From Siniperca chuatsi (Eukaryota; Chordata; Actinopteri; Centrarchiformes; Sinipercidae), in assembly GCF_020085105.1 (NCBI RefSeq), contig NC_058063.1:15121762-15185761 (forward strand): a DNA stretch of 64,000 nucleotides, read 5' to 3'. A program made the translations under genes and the position numbers. Each line of letters begins with the position of its first letter. The stretch's first letter is position 1. Under the pieces are notes generated by a model that worked only from the letters and a program-made list of their open reading frames with translations, did no database searches and was not told where the DNA came from. This document shows, one piece after another, positions 40,350-51,698 of this stretch.

Positions 40350-43300
40350 ATGGATACCACATCTTCATTCCTCAAGTAAGTGAAGAATTAGTTTAACAAT
40401 AATGTGCGGATGCTGGAGCCGCCAAATTAATGTACGCCAAGCTTAAGTAAGTAATTAACTCAATGATATAACATGTCATTTTAAGCTATGTTATATTCTG
40501 ACATTTTCAAGTGTTGGCCTGTTATAATGGGTAGGTAGGGGTGGCAACAGTTTCAGTGAGGTATGAAAAAACAGGATTTGAAATATTTGCTTAATTTCAC
40601 CTCAAAATGAACAAACAAGTGCAACATATAAAAGGAGTGAAAGTCAATATTACAACGGAAGTGGATGACAGAATCTGATCTAATGCAGAGAAAGCATTGT
40701 ACAGGTAATAAAGATGACCAGCATTAATGTGTGTAAAAGACAAGAGGATCCACTAGACAAGGGTTGAAAAAACAATGTGACCTAGTGATCAGGCCTTTTT
40801 CACAGAAGACATTTTGACATGTGAAAACACAGGTGTAAGTAATAAAATGAATGATGGCTAAATTCCATTTAGCTGCCTCAGTTTCAGGGTCCTGGTACTG
40901 TCACACTGTCATGGCTTACTGGGACACTTGAATAGAACAGAGCTGTTGTTAATTTTATTACATCTGTGCTTTTCCTGCTACGACAAGTCAAAATGTCTGC
41001 TGTGAGAATCTCAGAGGATCCAACACATTGAATAATAACTGAATTACCTTTCTGTCCGGCCTTTCCTCAGATCTGTAACCAAGCGAGTGTGGTCTCCACC
41101 ACAGCGTCCTTTCAGAGTGTGTTGTCCCAACAGGGAGACCAGGAAGGGCATCACAGCCGGGACTCTGGAGGAACTGAAAGAGAGGGTGAGAGTGACTGTA
41201 AAAGATAAATCATGGAAATAAATAATAGCAAAGGTTCTGATCGGGGTAAAGCTGCTTGCAGTATATATAATACAATAAACATTGTAATGTAATATAATAA
41301 AAATGCAGAGGAAAAATGTAAAAAGATAAATTTATGATAAAAGGAAGTACTAAAAGGTGGCCAATTTGAAATATAAAAGAATAAAGGTTCAAATAAGAAA
41401 AAAAATGTATATAAACAATATAAATCTCATTAAAGAGGGAAATATTACTTAATGCTGGGTAACACTAAAAACAACTGTCAATAATCAATGTTTCAACAAG
41501 TGGATTAAAACGTAATGGTTATCTCGTCTAAAATCTTTGTAGAGGATGTTCCATTACCTCAAGAGCCTGACGATGTCAAAAACATGTGATCACATGTAGT
41601 CATGAGTCAGGGCTGCACTCACAGTGGTATAAAGATAAGATGTCTGAAGTGTAGCCGAGGGCCAGACCGAATCTTCTGAGAAAGTTTGAATATAAATTAT
41701 ATGTGTAACCGCTGACCGATTTAAAGTTGCTGCATTTGGAGTTAAACGGTAACATGTAGGTTTTTGTATCTGAGCACCAGACTGTATGAGAATACGTACT
41801 GTTCTGGTTTCTGAGAGGCTGGTCAAATGCTTTTGTCTGAAATGCTATTTTCTATGTAACTGGATTCTAGCTAATTTGCTGTCATTTATATCGATATGTG
41901 AAGTAACTGTGAGTAAGCATTCATTTACTGATGATCCATTAAGCTCCAACTTGTCACAAACAGGGTATCTGCAGGGCTTGAAAAGCATTGGCCTTAGAAG
42001 GTATTAAAAAGTCTTAAATTTACTCTCCAAAGGTGTTGAATATTTGTCTTGCCTGCATTTAGACAGTATTAGTTGTACATTTTTTGTAGGTTGTGTGCTG
42101 TCAACAGACGTTATACATATATAAACTACAAGTGAGACTGTTGTGACAGTGAACAGTGCTGCCGGAGGCTATTTAATCCTTTTTGTAGAGTTTCAGTCAG
42201 CACCATCAGACCTGTAGCAAACAATTTCACAAAAACTAAACTAAAATTGATCTAAACCTGAACTAAAATTAATTATCTATCAATTTTACGTTGCTTATCT
42301 GGGTCCAGGTCGCGTTAATTGATTATTTTTACATTATGAAGAATTATTGTTATATGCAGCTGGGAATTACTGACAAAAATGTGATGTATCAATAAATGCA
42401 TGTACTTAATAAATGGTCGAACACTTATTGTCCATACTGGTTTTCTGTCATACTTATACGTCCGGCATTAATTAATTAATCCGCTAAATCGTAATAATTC
42501 ACGCATTAGTTATGCATAGTTTAAGAATGTGTTTTTCAACCTTATTATAAAGTGCTAGCTACTGCACTAAGAGAAAGCTGGAAACATGACAGTGATGGTG
42601 TAACAAGAGTTTAAATCAATGGGTGAATTAAACCTCCAAAGTCTTTTTCTTCTGCTGTGCACATTAATCCAGAGCAACTTGAATCTGTGCTGTAGGTATG
42701 CCAGGCTTTGCTGCTGTCCCTGTCTGCAATGTCTCTGTCTCTGGTTTGTGAGGAGGACGGTACAGAGGTAGACTCCGACGAGTTCCTCATGTCCCTGCCT
42801 GACAACACCATGCTCATGGCCCTGCAGCCTGGACAGACGTGGAGACCACAGCCGGTATGTATAACCCCACATGTATTCATGTTATACCTTACACAGGCTC
42901 CTTTAAACCCAATTTATGGCTCCTGTGTCTTTCCATGATACACTTTAATGGCCCTTAATGCATCAAAATATTTGATATATGTCTGTTGTCTCTGATACCC
43001 CAGGGTTCAGTTATGCCCAGATCTCAAGACCACAACAAGCCTCGGACAGGGAGAGACATAGCTCGCATCACCTTTGACCTTTACAGGATGAGCCCAAAGG
43101 ATGTCTTTGGCTCCCTGAGTGTGAAAGCCACATTCCAAGGCCTATACTCTGTGAGCGCTAACTTTCAGTGTCTGGGGCCCAAGAAAGTCCTCAGGTAAGG
43201 CAAGGGGGGGGGGGGTTATCACAAAAAGACACAATAGAGAAGCTACATTAAAGAGTCTTAAGTACTCGTTCTGCAGAAAAATCGCCCCTGTGACTGACTG

Positions 43301-44176
43301 ATATATTATTACACGATTAGATTGTTGATACTGATTTATCAATTCGTAAGTGGTATTTGACTGTTTAGTTTAAACTACTTTATATACAGCCAGGAAATAT
43401 AGTCTAGTGGTTTGGTTGGGCTCCCTCCAAAAGGGTCACAAGATCAATCTGAGAGGTTGTGACATGATTAATGGGAGAGGAAAGAAAAACAAGTTCTGCT
43501 ACACAAATTTGTATGTGTTTTTTTTGGCGTTTCCCTAATCTTTGCCCTTTTTTTGCGAAATATTGGAAGTTTGGAAGGGAAATGTCTCTTTGGTGGAACT
43601 GCTAACAACTGCATCTGCAGTTGAGACAAGGAGCCCAAACTAGACACTGCTTTTGGTCACATGACTAAAAGTTTGGGAGCCACTGGTTTAACAACGCATT
43701 GTATTTTTATGTAAAATCTTAATCTGAAAATTAACTAGTGGCTGTCAAGCAAATGTAGTGGAGTAAAAAGCACAGTCATCCCCTCTGAAATGTAGTGGAG
43801 TAGAAGTATAAAGTACTTTGAAATTGTACTTGAGTAAATGTATTTTCCATCATTGCATCCTTTATTTGTCAATCTAACCTTTATTTTCTCCCTCAAACGA
43901 TATGAGAAATACTTTGTTATAAAAATTTGATGATGAGAAGGCAAAAGCTTTTTCAAAGTCCAAATTTAGTGCACAATGCCAGTGATAAAAACGTACTTAT
44001 ACTGATGACACTTTATCTCGGTTCTGTTTTTCAGAGAAGCCCTGCGTGTCGCCTCCACCCTCCTACATGCTGCTGGACACCTGCTTATTACTTCCGCCTC
44101 CATGATCCGCCGCATTATCGAAGGCACTGACCTTTGGCAGCCACAGAGGGCAGAGTATACAGCCAGCTGGAACTGA
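40350..44176 (+). CDS. cideb: CIDEB, CIDE-family lipid-droplet/VLDL protein
   Basis: CIDEB acts in hepatic and intestinal lipid-droplet fusion and VLDL lipidation. Five exons: 40350-40375, 41071-41185, 42696-42854, 43004-43194 and 44035-44176, giving 210 residues (human 219). The CIDE-N domain lies at about 20-105 (RPFRVCCPNRETRKGITAGT, LVCEEDGTEVDSDEF, LPDNTMLMALQPGQTW). The CIDE-C domain lies at about 110-205 (DIARITFDLYRMSPKDVFG, TFQGLYSVSANFQCLGPKK, VLREALRVAST, TSASMIRRIIEGTD). CIDEB is chosen over CIDEA/CIDEC by the C-terminal sequence and by neighbouring TINF2. It starts at the first ATG of a 26-base coding exon. Confidence 0.95.
41186..42695 (+). other. CIDEB intron with repeat fragment
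   Basis: AT-rich intron. At about 41955-42060 a segment (CAGGGCTTGAAAAGCATTGG, then TATTAAAAAGTCTTAAATTT) resembles an interspersed repeat common in teleosts. No gene is seen. Confidence 0.4.
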
Positions 44177-44992
44177 CGGAGCCAAGACCTATTTAGTGGT
44201 AACACAGAGTAACTAGCATTGGGTAGCCATGGTATTGTATAGTTGTTCTGCCATTTACTGCCTGAAAATGGGGGGAAATACTTTTTTTTTCTGTTAAGGT
44301 AGTATCTGTAACGCTTTAGTAACAAAGATAGCTTTGTAACATGAGAATGAGTGTCATAGCTATTAATATAGTTTTTCTATTTTTTGTGCAATATATTCTA
44401 CATAATATCCTAGAATTGTACTATATTTTTGTTAATTTGGTGTGGATTATGCGTTGGCAGGTGAACTTCTGTTTCTATCCGTTCTGAGATTACAGGTGAT
44501 TTGATATGCAACACTGCTATCTTTTTTGTAAAAGTTCTCATTAATTTGTAGTTTATGAATATTTTGATGTAACTAATAAGAAGAGTCATGTTCGAACAAC
44601 AAGCAATGAATGTTTTTTACTTGAATGACAATAAAAAACGTCTGCACAGCACAAGGGGACTCATCGCTGTGAAATTGTATCTAGATTGCAAATGAGTATC
44701 TTTTGAAAAGACTGTGCATTCATGTTATCAAACATATTAAGTAATCACAATAACAGTATAACAATGCATTCCATATGAAAGAAGAGGCACATTTACAAGA
44801 ATCTGTCTTGTATCTGTGTAAAAAAAAAAGCTCTCTCAAACTTCAACATAACAAACAGCTTAACCCTAAACTATTACAACGAACAAATTCAAGTCATAGA
44901 ACTGCTTCTAATGCATCTTTTCAAATGTTAAGAGATGATCAATCTTCTTTCCCCTCAGTGGGATATCAGGAACACAGGCTGTGGCATCATTT
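44177..44992. other. Convergent CIDEB/HOMEZ 3' ends
   Basis: CIDEB 3' UTR to about 44650, then the HOMEZ 3' UTR on the opposite strand. No other gene is seen. Confidence 0.55.
44630..44635 (+). terminator. CIDEB polyadenylation signal
   Basis: AATAAA (in GACAATAAAAAACG) about 455 bases after the CIDEB stop codon. Confidence 0.65.
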
Positions 44993-46501
44993 CTACTCTG
45001 GAGGCACCTGCACGCTTTCATCCGCACTACAGCTTTCACTCGTTTCGAGCTTCATCTTCCAAGTTGCTTTTCTGCCGCCTTCACTTGGCTGTGCCTTCGC
45101 CAGTGCGTTCAGGCACTGCCGGTACTTGATGGTGGCCAGCGCCTGGCTGTACTGCTCTTGATTCATCCAGCGTGGCCTTCCTTTCTTGATATAATAGCGC
45201 ATGTCACCGAACCACTGAATCAACGTGTAGCGGGGGACGCCAATCAGCATCACCAGTCGGTTGTACTCCTCCCTGTCTGGATACTGGCAGTGCGAGAATG
45301 CCACCTTCATCATCGCCAACTGAGTGTGTGTCTTTGTATTGCAGCGGATCGGAGTGCAACCGTCGACAGGATTATTGTTCACTTCCATGAGCTCCTTCAG
45401 TTTGCCAAAATCAGCGACGGCACCATTGTAGTTGGTTGACTCTGCATGCAGTTCTCCCTCTAGCCTAGCCTTCATTTCTGTTTTCCCCTCAAAGCTGCTT
45501 TTCACAGGGGTCATACCATTATTTGGGGGCTTGTTGTCAGTGAGTGGAGGCCCATCAAAGGCTTTAGTTTGAGACAGGGGGATGAGCAGAGGACTCGCAT
45601 CCAGCGGCTCATCAGGCACCACAAAGCTCTTGTCGGCAGGCCAGCCTTGGACGGACTGTAATCTTTTGTTTGCTTTTGCCTTCATTTCCTTTCTGGTGAA
45701 AAGTGTTGTCTCCAACTGGGTGGATTTGGATTTGGTGGACTCCCTCTCAACTTTATCGCTTCTTATTTCTACTTCTCCTGCTCTCTCCACAACAGCCTCA
45801 TCTCCTTGCTTCATTCTCTTCTTTCCCATCTTGTCTATCACTGTCACCCTTTTCCGCTTTTTGTGAGTATTCCTTTTGTTTTCCTCTTCTTCTACTTCTC
45901 TGTCCTTTATTTTCTTCATCAGTCGCTCCTGCTTAAATTTTCTCTCCAATCGCTCATTAGCCCTCACATTTTCTCCCATCATCCTTCGCTCATTTGTACT
46001 CAGTTCCTCCCTAACCTTTCCTGCCTTCTTCCCACCAGACTCTTTAACCTCTCTTTTCCATGTATTATTCTCTCCTGTATCCTCTTTTACCTCTTCCCCC
46101 ATCCTGTTGTGCAGCTCTACCTTTCCCCGACTTGACTTGAACTTCATCTGAACCTTGTGGATGTCTTTATAGTCCCAGCTAATGCCATAGCGGAGCCTCT
46201 GTACCATAAACCACACCTTCACCTGGTCTGGGTGCAGGGAGCAGCGCTGCGCCAGTGCAGCTGTCTCTTTCTGTGTCAGATATGGAAACCTGTCGAAAGC
46301 CTTGTCCAGCTCTGCTGCACCATCGATCTGTAGGTTGATTTGATTTGAGTGTACCCATATAAGCCTCTGACTGTCAGACACCAGGGGGAGACACACTGCA
46401 CTGTTCTGGTTCAGACTGAACCCCACTGGGGCAAAGTTAATGTCTGATGAAGTCTGAGTCTCTCCACGAGCGCCAGGTGTCTTTTGCCTCATTTCTCTCA
46501 T
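44993..46501 (-). CDS. homez: HOMEZ, homeobox and leucine-zipper protein
   Basis: A predicted nuclear transcription factor, 502 residues in one coding exon (human 550). The exon opens after TTTGCAG at 46517-46519, and the first in-frame ATG is at 46499-46501; an upstream leader exon must exist. The first divergent homeodomain is at about 52-110 (FPYLTQKETAALAQRCSL, KVWFMVQRLRYGISW). The second is at about 386-445 (HCQYPDREEYNRL, IGVPRYTLIQWFGDMRY). The middle is a highly charged Lys/Glu-rich segment rather than the proline-rich linker recalled for human HOMEZ. I do not see the third homeodomain or the long acidic tail of the human protein. Convergent with CIDEB. Confidence 0.92.
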   Translation of the reverse strand: MREMRQKTPGARGETQTSSDINFAPVGFSLNQNSAVCLPLVSDSQRLIWVHSNQINLQIDGAAELDKAFDRFPYLTQKETAALAQRCSLHPDQVKVWFMVQRLRYGISWDYKDIHKVQMKFKSSRGKVELHNRMGEEVKEDTGENNTWKREVKESGGKKAGKVREELSTNERRMMGENVRANERLERKFKQERLMKKIKDREVEEEENKRNTHKKRKRVTVIDKMGKKRMKQGDEAVVERAGEVEIRSDKVERESTKSKSTQLETTLFTRKEMKAKANKRLQSVQGWPADKSFVVPDEPLDASPLLIPLSQTKAFDGPPLTDNKPPNNGMTPVKSSFEGKTEMKARLEGELHAESTNYNGAVADFGKLKELMEVNNNPVDGCTPIRCNTKTHTQLAMMKVAFSHCQYPDREEYNRLVMLIGVPRYTLIQWFGDMRYYIKKGRPRWMNQEQYSQALATIKYRQCLNALAKAQPSEGGRKATWKMKLETSESCSADESVQVPPE

Positions 46502-46516
46502 CTGTGGTAATGACTC

Positions 46517-47800
46517 CTGCAAAGAGCAGACAAACAGACAGGGTTGATACCCAAAAAAAATAAGTATTCATTAAAAGAATAAAATAAAATACAAAAACTG
46601 AAAAGTAATCATCTGAACACACTCATCTTTTTCTTGGTATCCTGTGAACATGTATGTGAAACCAACCTGCTTGTTAACATTATGGCAACATATACTGTGA
46701 GACAATATAAATTTGTCACCCGTCACAGATTTTTCAATACAGTTTATATAGTTATATAAGTTATATATGGCGATTGTGGGCTACCGTTGCAAATCAGTGA
46801 GTTAGATTTTTTTGTGTCAATCTGATGAAGTACTTGATTTGTCAGGTGTTGATTTCACTGGATAAGCATAAAAAGACATTTCTATCTAGTTGTTTTATCT
46901 ATAAAGCAACACAACTGAACTTCCAGAAAATGTGCCATATCACGATACATACTGAAATATAAACTCACATACTGTGATAAAAGATTTTATCCATATCACC
47001 AACCTTCACTTTAACATAGGATGTAAAATAAATACCTCTTTAATAGAGGTGTTATTTATTGTTAGCTGACGGCCATGCAGCACCGCAATTATCAAGATAC
47101 TTGCACTTTTTGATTATGTATTAATGTAGATGCAGCATTTCAATGTGTTAGGTAGAGATAATTTGAACTTTACATGCTGCATTTTAGTTTAATCCATAAT
47201 GTATTATATTTTGTTTGTCTATAACGTATTTTGTACAAAGTTACTAGTAACGTTAGTTTAACTTAGCTAACAGTTATGGTAATAATACTTTCCATTGCTA
47301 TACTGCACATATAACGAGGGTTGACGTAACGTTAACTTACTGTTTTAACTTAAAAATAAACTGCCTCATGTTAATTTTGTGTTAACTATATTAAATCATT
47401 GACCAATTCATATTAAAGCAATAACGTTAGCACTGGTGTTTCATTTGCATAATTTGGGGTAAAAATTCATAATGACTCACATGCTAACTTGCTAAGTCAC
47501 ACGTTATGTAATTTCTTGACATTTGTAAAATGGCTAACTGAGTCTGCGGTAACTTACAATATTACCATCACTGACCGTTTGAGCTGCGTCTGCGCATCAG
47601 TCAGTTTGTTAGCATTAGCGGTAACGTTAGCTAAGCTAAGCTCTAGCTTAGTAGCAAAGATACTCTACAACCGTTTCTGTTAGTAGCCTACGTGAAACGT
47701 CACTGCGCACAATTGTAGTGTCCGTGACGTCACCCATAGGTTTCTGAAGAGCCGTTGTGAAGCGTTCGTTTTCTTTCCCACGAGCTTTCCGCCATGTCCC
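46517..47800 (-). promoter_or_regulatory. HOMEZ leader intron and promoter
   Basis: AT-rich intron followed by a CpG-richer segment at 47560-47790 that contains two TGCGCA cores (near 47591 and 47705), as in NRF1 sites. The first HOMEZ exon should lie here, but I cannot fix its edges from sequence alone. Confidence 0.4.
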
Positions 47801-47812
47801 ACCCCTACTCTG

Positions 47813-47884
47813 CCTCTGATTGGCTATACCTAACCCTAAACCCAACCTAACCGACGGAAGGAAGGAGTACTAGCCAATCAGAGG
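47813..47884. promoter_or_regulatory. Inverted pair of CCAAT boxes
   Basis: CCTCTGATTGGCTA (47813-47826) and its exact reverse complement TAGCCAATCAGAGG (47871-47884), 44 bases apart. Each holds a full CCAAT core with the flank preferred by NF-Y. It lies just upstream of the probable HOMEZ promoter. Confidence 0.55.
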
Positions 47885-47929
47885 GAGTGCTGGGGGTAAG
47901 CTGGTAGGAAAAAAAATAATGAGTCTAAA

Positions 47930-48186
47930 CTTGTGAAGCTCAAAGTGGGTGGCTCCCATAGACTGCTCCTGGTGGCTCCGGCCGTCGCCATCTTGGCAGT
48001 ACCTAACTCCGGCTAATCCAAAAATGGGCAAAGAGGTGGAGCTGAGGCTAGCCAAATGAGGCCTGGTTGCTGAACCACCTAGCTGCTAGTCACCTGAGAG
48101 GGCACCCACCTGTAACTCAAAGTCCTTAATTATGCGTAATTTTAAGCCTTTAATTTAAACGCTGAGTTCTTAAATAAATTCACCCC
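47930..48186. mobile_element. Teleost interspersed repeat, unclassified
   Basis: The segment with CCATAGACTGCTCCTGG, CCGTCGCCATCTTGGC, CACCTGTAACTCAAAG and TTAATTATGCGTAATTTTAA resembles a dispersed non-coding fish repeat that often contains 'CACCTGTCAATCAAAG'. It directly abuts the LINE fragment at its right. The family name is not known to me. Confidence 0.4.
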
Positions 48187-48690
48187 CCTCACAGTCATGA
48201 GTGTACAGAGTAAACAGGAGGGGGCTGAGCACACAGCCCTGGGGGGCTCCTGTGTTGAGCACTAGAGTGGAGGAGGTGTGACTGTCCGGGGTCTGCGAGG
48301 AAGTCCAAGTCCAGTTGCAGAGTGTGGCACTCAAGCCCAGAGTGCTAAATTTTCCAATCAGTTTCATGGGGGAGATTGTGTTGAATGCTGAGCTGAAATC
48401 AACAAAGCCAAAGGGAGGGCAGTGGAGATGGCATCCTCTGTGGATCTGTTGGTTCTGAAAGCAAACTGGTGAGGGTCCAGGCTGGCTGGGATGTTGTTCT
48501 TTATGTGCTGGAGAACCACTTTCTCAAAGCACTTTATCAGCATGGGGGTGAGAGCCACAGGGCGGTAGTCATTTAGACTAGACACTGCTGACTTTTCAGG
48601 TACAGGGAGACAGTGATATGTTAAAAATGTCAGTAATCACATCAACTAGCTGATTGTCACATGTTCGTAGTACACAGGGATGATATGAGG
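48187..48690 (-). mobile_element. LINE reverse-transcriptase fragment (L2/CR1/Rex1-like)
   Basis: The minus strand encodes pieces of a non-LTR reverse transcriptase: [20 protein letters not shown], then [19 protein letters not shown], then [14 protein letters not shown] (motif A with its Asp), then NTGAPQGCVLSPLLFTLYTH (motif B). There is a frame change and an internal deletion between the second and third blocks, and the YxDD box is missing because the fragment ends at the adjoining repeat. The segment upstream of 48590 is still recognisable as LINE but full of stops. It is a dead, 5'- and 3'-truncated copy. Confidence 0.8.
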
Positions 48691-50039
48691 CCCAGCAGCT
48701 AATAGAGACCAAACCTTGAGGTTGCCGCGTGAGGCGCAAAATGCACAGGACAGGTTAGCTTGCTGTTATAATACAGCAATTTAGCTAATTTTTCCTAACC
48801 TATAATTAATCCTCTTTTCTGTGGCAGTATCAAGAAAACACAAGTTATCACTAACTTCAGCTCATGAATGATTTGGAGTTCCTACCTTTCAGAAAAAAAT
48901 GTCTTGTAAGGTGACAGGTGATTTTTCTGCTGATTCCATACATATGGTAAAACCACCCAGTGGATCCAGATAGATGAACACTGCTTAAGCTAGAGTTTGT
49001 TTGGTAAATTTAATGATCACATCTTCAGGAACGCAGTTTAATGTTATCTCATAAAGTGTATTCTCCCGGGGTTTATCTATGACATGGGGATGGGACGTTC
49101 AAAATAATACAAGATGATCGAAATATGGATTATTTGATCAAATGTACCATCAAGTTTATTAGGTACACTTAGCTGTGTGTTGTGCAGTCTTATACAACAG
49201 CCCTGCAATAAATTTTTGTTGAAAGTGTTTTAGAGAGATGGATGGATGGAGTGTACAATTAGAAACACCTAGGCTAATCCAACAGCTCCAAAATGACAAG
49301 AAAGTGTACCCCTCTAACACAGTTTCCACAAAAGCAAAGTATTATAACTTTCATGATCAAAGGAATTGTTTGGCTGAATAGTTTTAGCTAGTTGTACCTT
49401 TTAAACTGGCAACTGAGTGTAGGTTTTACCTGTGTTAGAATAAAAATGTACATAAGTTATCCCATTTATGTTTTGTTCTTAGTATCCTTTAAAGTACACA
49501 GCAATGCTGTGTGTGTATGTGTGTTATTAAACTTGTGTCTGTGAGAATAACAGGAATGCACCCTGCCATCCTGTGACCGACAGGGCAGGCTGACACCGCA
49601 CCAGATGGTCTCATGAGTTGTGGCTGGCCTCAAGGCCGCTCTCACGAGATAGACCTGACAACACCACTTTCTTTCTTTTCTTATTGTAGCAGTATATACT
49701 TCCCCCACCCCTTAGAAAACTATGTAACAGGGAATCTCCTAAACTGAATAAAAAAGAGGAGGCTGCATGGATGCACTTCAGAGTGAGTAGGAGATGTAAC
49801 TGAATGCATCTATGCTTACTCTCCTCGAGTAAAACTTAAGTTAATGCCTTTGTCTTTCTTTCCTTGTATATGATTTAAATGTTCTAGGTGTCTTGAACCT
49901 GACAACCTGCTGTAGATTATTAATCCTTTTTTACTGATAAGGTTATATATCAGTTTTATGAGCAGTAGGCAAACAAGTGACACTATTGTACTGCTACAAA
50001 AGAATCATTTGTGTGTACACTGTACATAGTTCATTTCCC
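48691..50039. other. Spacer before the TRIM-like gene
   Basis: Mostly AT-rich. At about 49150-49300 a segment (AGTTTATTAGGTACACTTAG, CAACAGCCCTGCAATAAA) resembles a common teleost repeat with 'TTATTAGGTACAC'. A TATA-like AATAAAAAAG lies at 49747-49756, and TTTCCCAG at about 50034-50041 looks like an acceptor, so the TRIM-like gene may have a leader exon near 49780. Confidence 0.4.
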
Positions 50040-50195
50040 AGGATATGATACTGCTGGAGAGATCAGCTCAAGCCATCGCACCAGACTCTGACTGACCAGC
50101 GACAGGCAAACCAGTATTTTGTCTACAAGGGCAACCTGAGGAGTTTATTCAACCGAAACATAAGAGCAATACATTCAAGATCTGCTTTCGAAAAC

Positions 50196-51698
50196 ATGTC
50201 TGACAATATACAAAAGGACCCACAAGTCATCCTCTGCGACATGTGCATAGAGGAGGACAGGAAACTGGCTCGGAAGACCTGCATGAAATGTGAGATCTCC
50301 ATGTGCGTCCAGCACCTCCAGGCCCACCTGACCACTCCTGTGTTACTACAGACTCATCCTCTGACTGAACCCATGTCTTTATGTGGGACCACTAAATGCC
50401 CACAACATGGCAAACTTGTGGAGTACTACTGCTTGGATGACATGACCTGTGTGTGTGTTTCCTGCGCCATTGAAGACCAGCACCGCCTGCACAACATGAA
50501 GACCTTCTCCACAGCCCACAAAGAGCTCATGGAAAAGCTGAATGCTGAGCAGCAGGCCTTACTGGTGAAAACTGATGATAAGAATGTGAGTCTGGAAAAG
50601 TGGGAGAAGAGCGAAAGAGAGAAGCTGGGTCGCTCTAGTGTGCGTCTCATTGAGGCTGTGACTAACCTGCGTGACATTGCCCTGACCAGTGTCCAGAGTT
50701 CAGTCTCTGCTCGTATGGTGTCTATCAAAACCAGCAAGACCAGCATGCAAGCAGCACAGAACGAGAAGGACACCTTCAGATTCCTGCAGATGTATTCTCA
50801 GGTGCATCAGGATGTGGAGAAGGCCAAGGCTGTGGATCTAAGAAAAGGTTTGGAGCCCGGCAGTGATCGTGACAAACTGGTTCAGGAGATACGACAGAAT
50901 GGTGAAAAAATGGTGAAGCAAGCAGGCCAGTTCTGGGGATCCCTGTTGACTCTGGTTGACCCAGAGAACCACCAGGAGCTCATTGCTACTAGTTCAGACC
51001 TGATCTTTGACCCGCAGACTTTAGGCCCCGGCATGTCACTCTCCAAAGACAGCAGGAAGGTTTTCTACAGTAGCCAGCTGGGACAATACTCTGCCACACT
51101 TCTAATCCGTAGTATCCTGTCAGTTACTAACTTTCAGAGGTGGATGGTCAGTCTTTCCCAAGAGTTTGACTGGACCATTGGTTTATGTGACAAACAGTCT
51201 GCAAAGAACTTGAAGGACGGACCTGTCTATGGTCTGTGCCGCGAAGGTAACCAGCTCAGCTCTCTCACGACAGAGTATGACAATTGCTCTGATGCATCAA
51301 TCAATCAGAAACAACACAGGGTTTCCTCGGCATTAATTACATATCCGAGCACAAATGGAGACAAGGCCGTACCAAGACCTGAAATGGTGGAAGTGTTTTG
51401 GAACTTTGTTGCTTCCTCGTTGTCCTTCTTCAGCCGAACCGGACAGCACCAGAGGGAAGAAATAATCACAATTAAGATGAGCCTCAACAAGTGGGACCTG
51501 GCCCCCTTTGTTCGACTAGGAAAGGAAAACGGCCAAAATATTCCCCAGCAGGAATGGAAGTGCTCCTGTGGGAAGCGTTACCACAAGAACGGCCATGGAG
51601 GCGGCTTTGGAACTTTCCAGTACTCTCAGGCTAATTGTTCCTGTGGAGCAAGTATTGGTGGCGTATCCATCACAGAGGTGGTTTGTGAACTTCAGTAA
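50196..51698 (+). CDS. RING-less TRIM-like protein: two B-boxes, coiled coil, PRY-SPRY-like, C-terminal Cys/His module
   Basis: 500 residues in a single coding exon; the leader before the ATG contains a probable acceptor at about 50041. Residues 14-62 fit a B-box1 (C14, C17, C29, C32, C37, H40, H44). Residues 68-99 fit a B-box2 (C68, H71, C79, D82, C87, C90, H96, H99). A predicted coiled coil covers about 105-260. Residues about 268-445 look like a diverged PRY-SPRY (FDPQTLGPGMSLSKDSRKVF, then SQEFDWTIGLCDKQSAKN, then PEMVEVFWNFVASSLSFFS). The last 49 residues add an unusual CSCGKRYH...CSCGAS module (C456, C458, H463, H467, C481, C483), which might bind zinc. There is no RING, so it may lack ligase activity or act as an adaptor, as some fish TRIM-like antiviral proteins do. 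I cannot name an orthologue. Confidence 0.85.
   Translation: MSDNIQKDPQVILCDMCIEEDRKLARKTCMKCEISMCVQHLQAHLTTPVLLQTHPLTEPMSLCGTTKCPQHGKLVEYYCLDDMTCVCVSCAIEDQHRLHNMKTFSTAHKELMEKLNAEQQALLVKTDDKNVSLEKWEKSEREKLGRSSVRLIEAVTNLRDIALTSVQSSVSARMVSIKTSKTSMQAAQNEKDTFRFLQMYSQVHQDVEKAKAVDLRKGLEPGSDRDKLVQEIRQNGEKMVKQAGQFWGSLLTLVDPENHQELIATSSDLIFDPQTLGPGMSLSKDSRKVFYSSQLGQYSATLLIRSILSVTNFQRWMVSLSQEFDWTIGLCDKQSAKNLKDGPVYGLCREGNQLSSLTTEYDNCSDASINQKQHRVSSALITYPSTNGDKAVPRPEMVEVFWNFVASSLSFFSRTGQHQREEIITIKMSLNKWDLAPFVRLGKENGQNIPQQEWKCSCGKRYHKNGHGGGFGTFQYSQANCSCGASIGGVSITEVVCELQ

Noticed and set aside
46502-46516. Upstream start for HOMEZ before residue Met at 46501
   Set aside because: The upstream codon is TTG, lying partly in the acceptor; no in-frame ATG exists in the exon before 46501.
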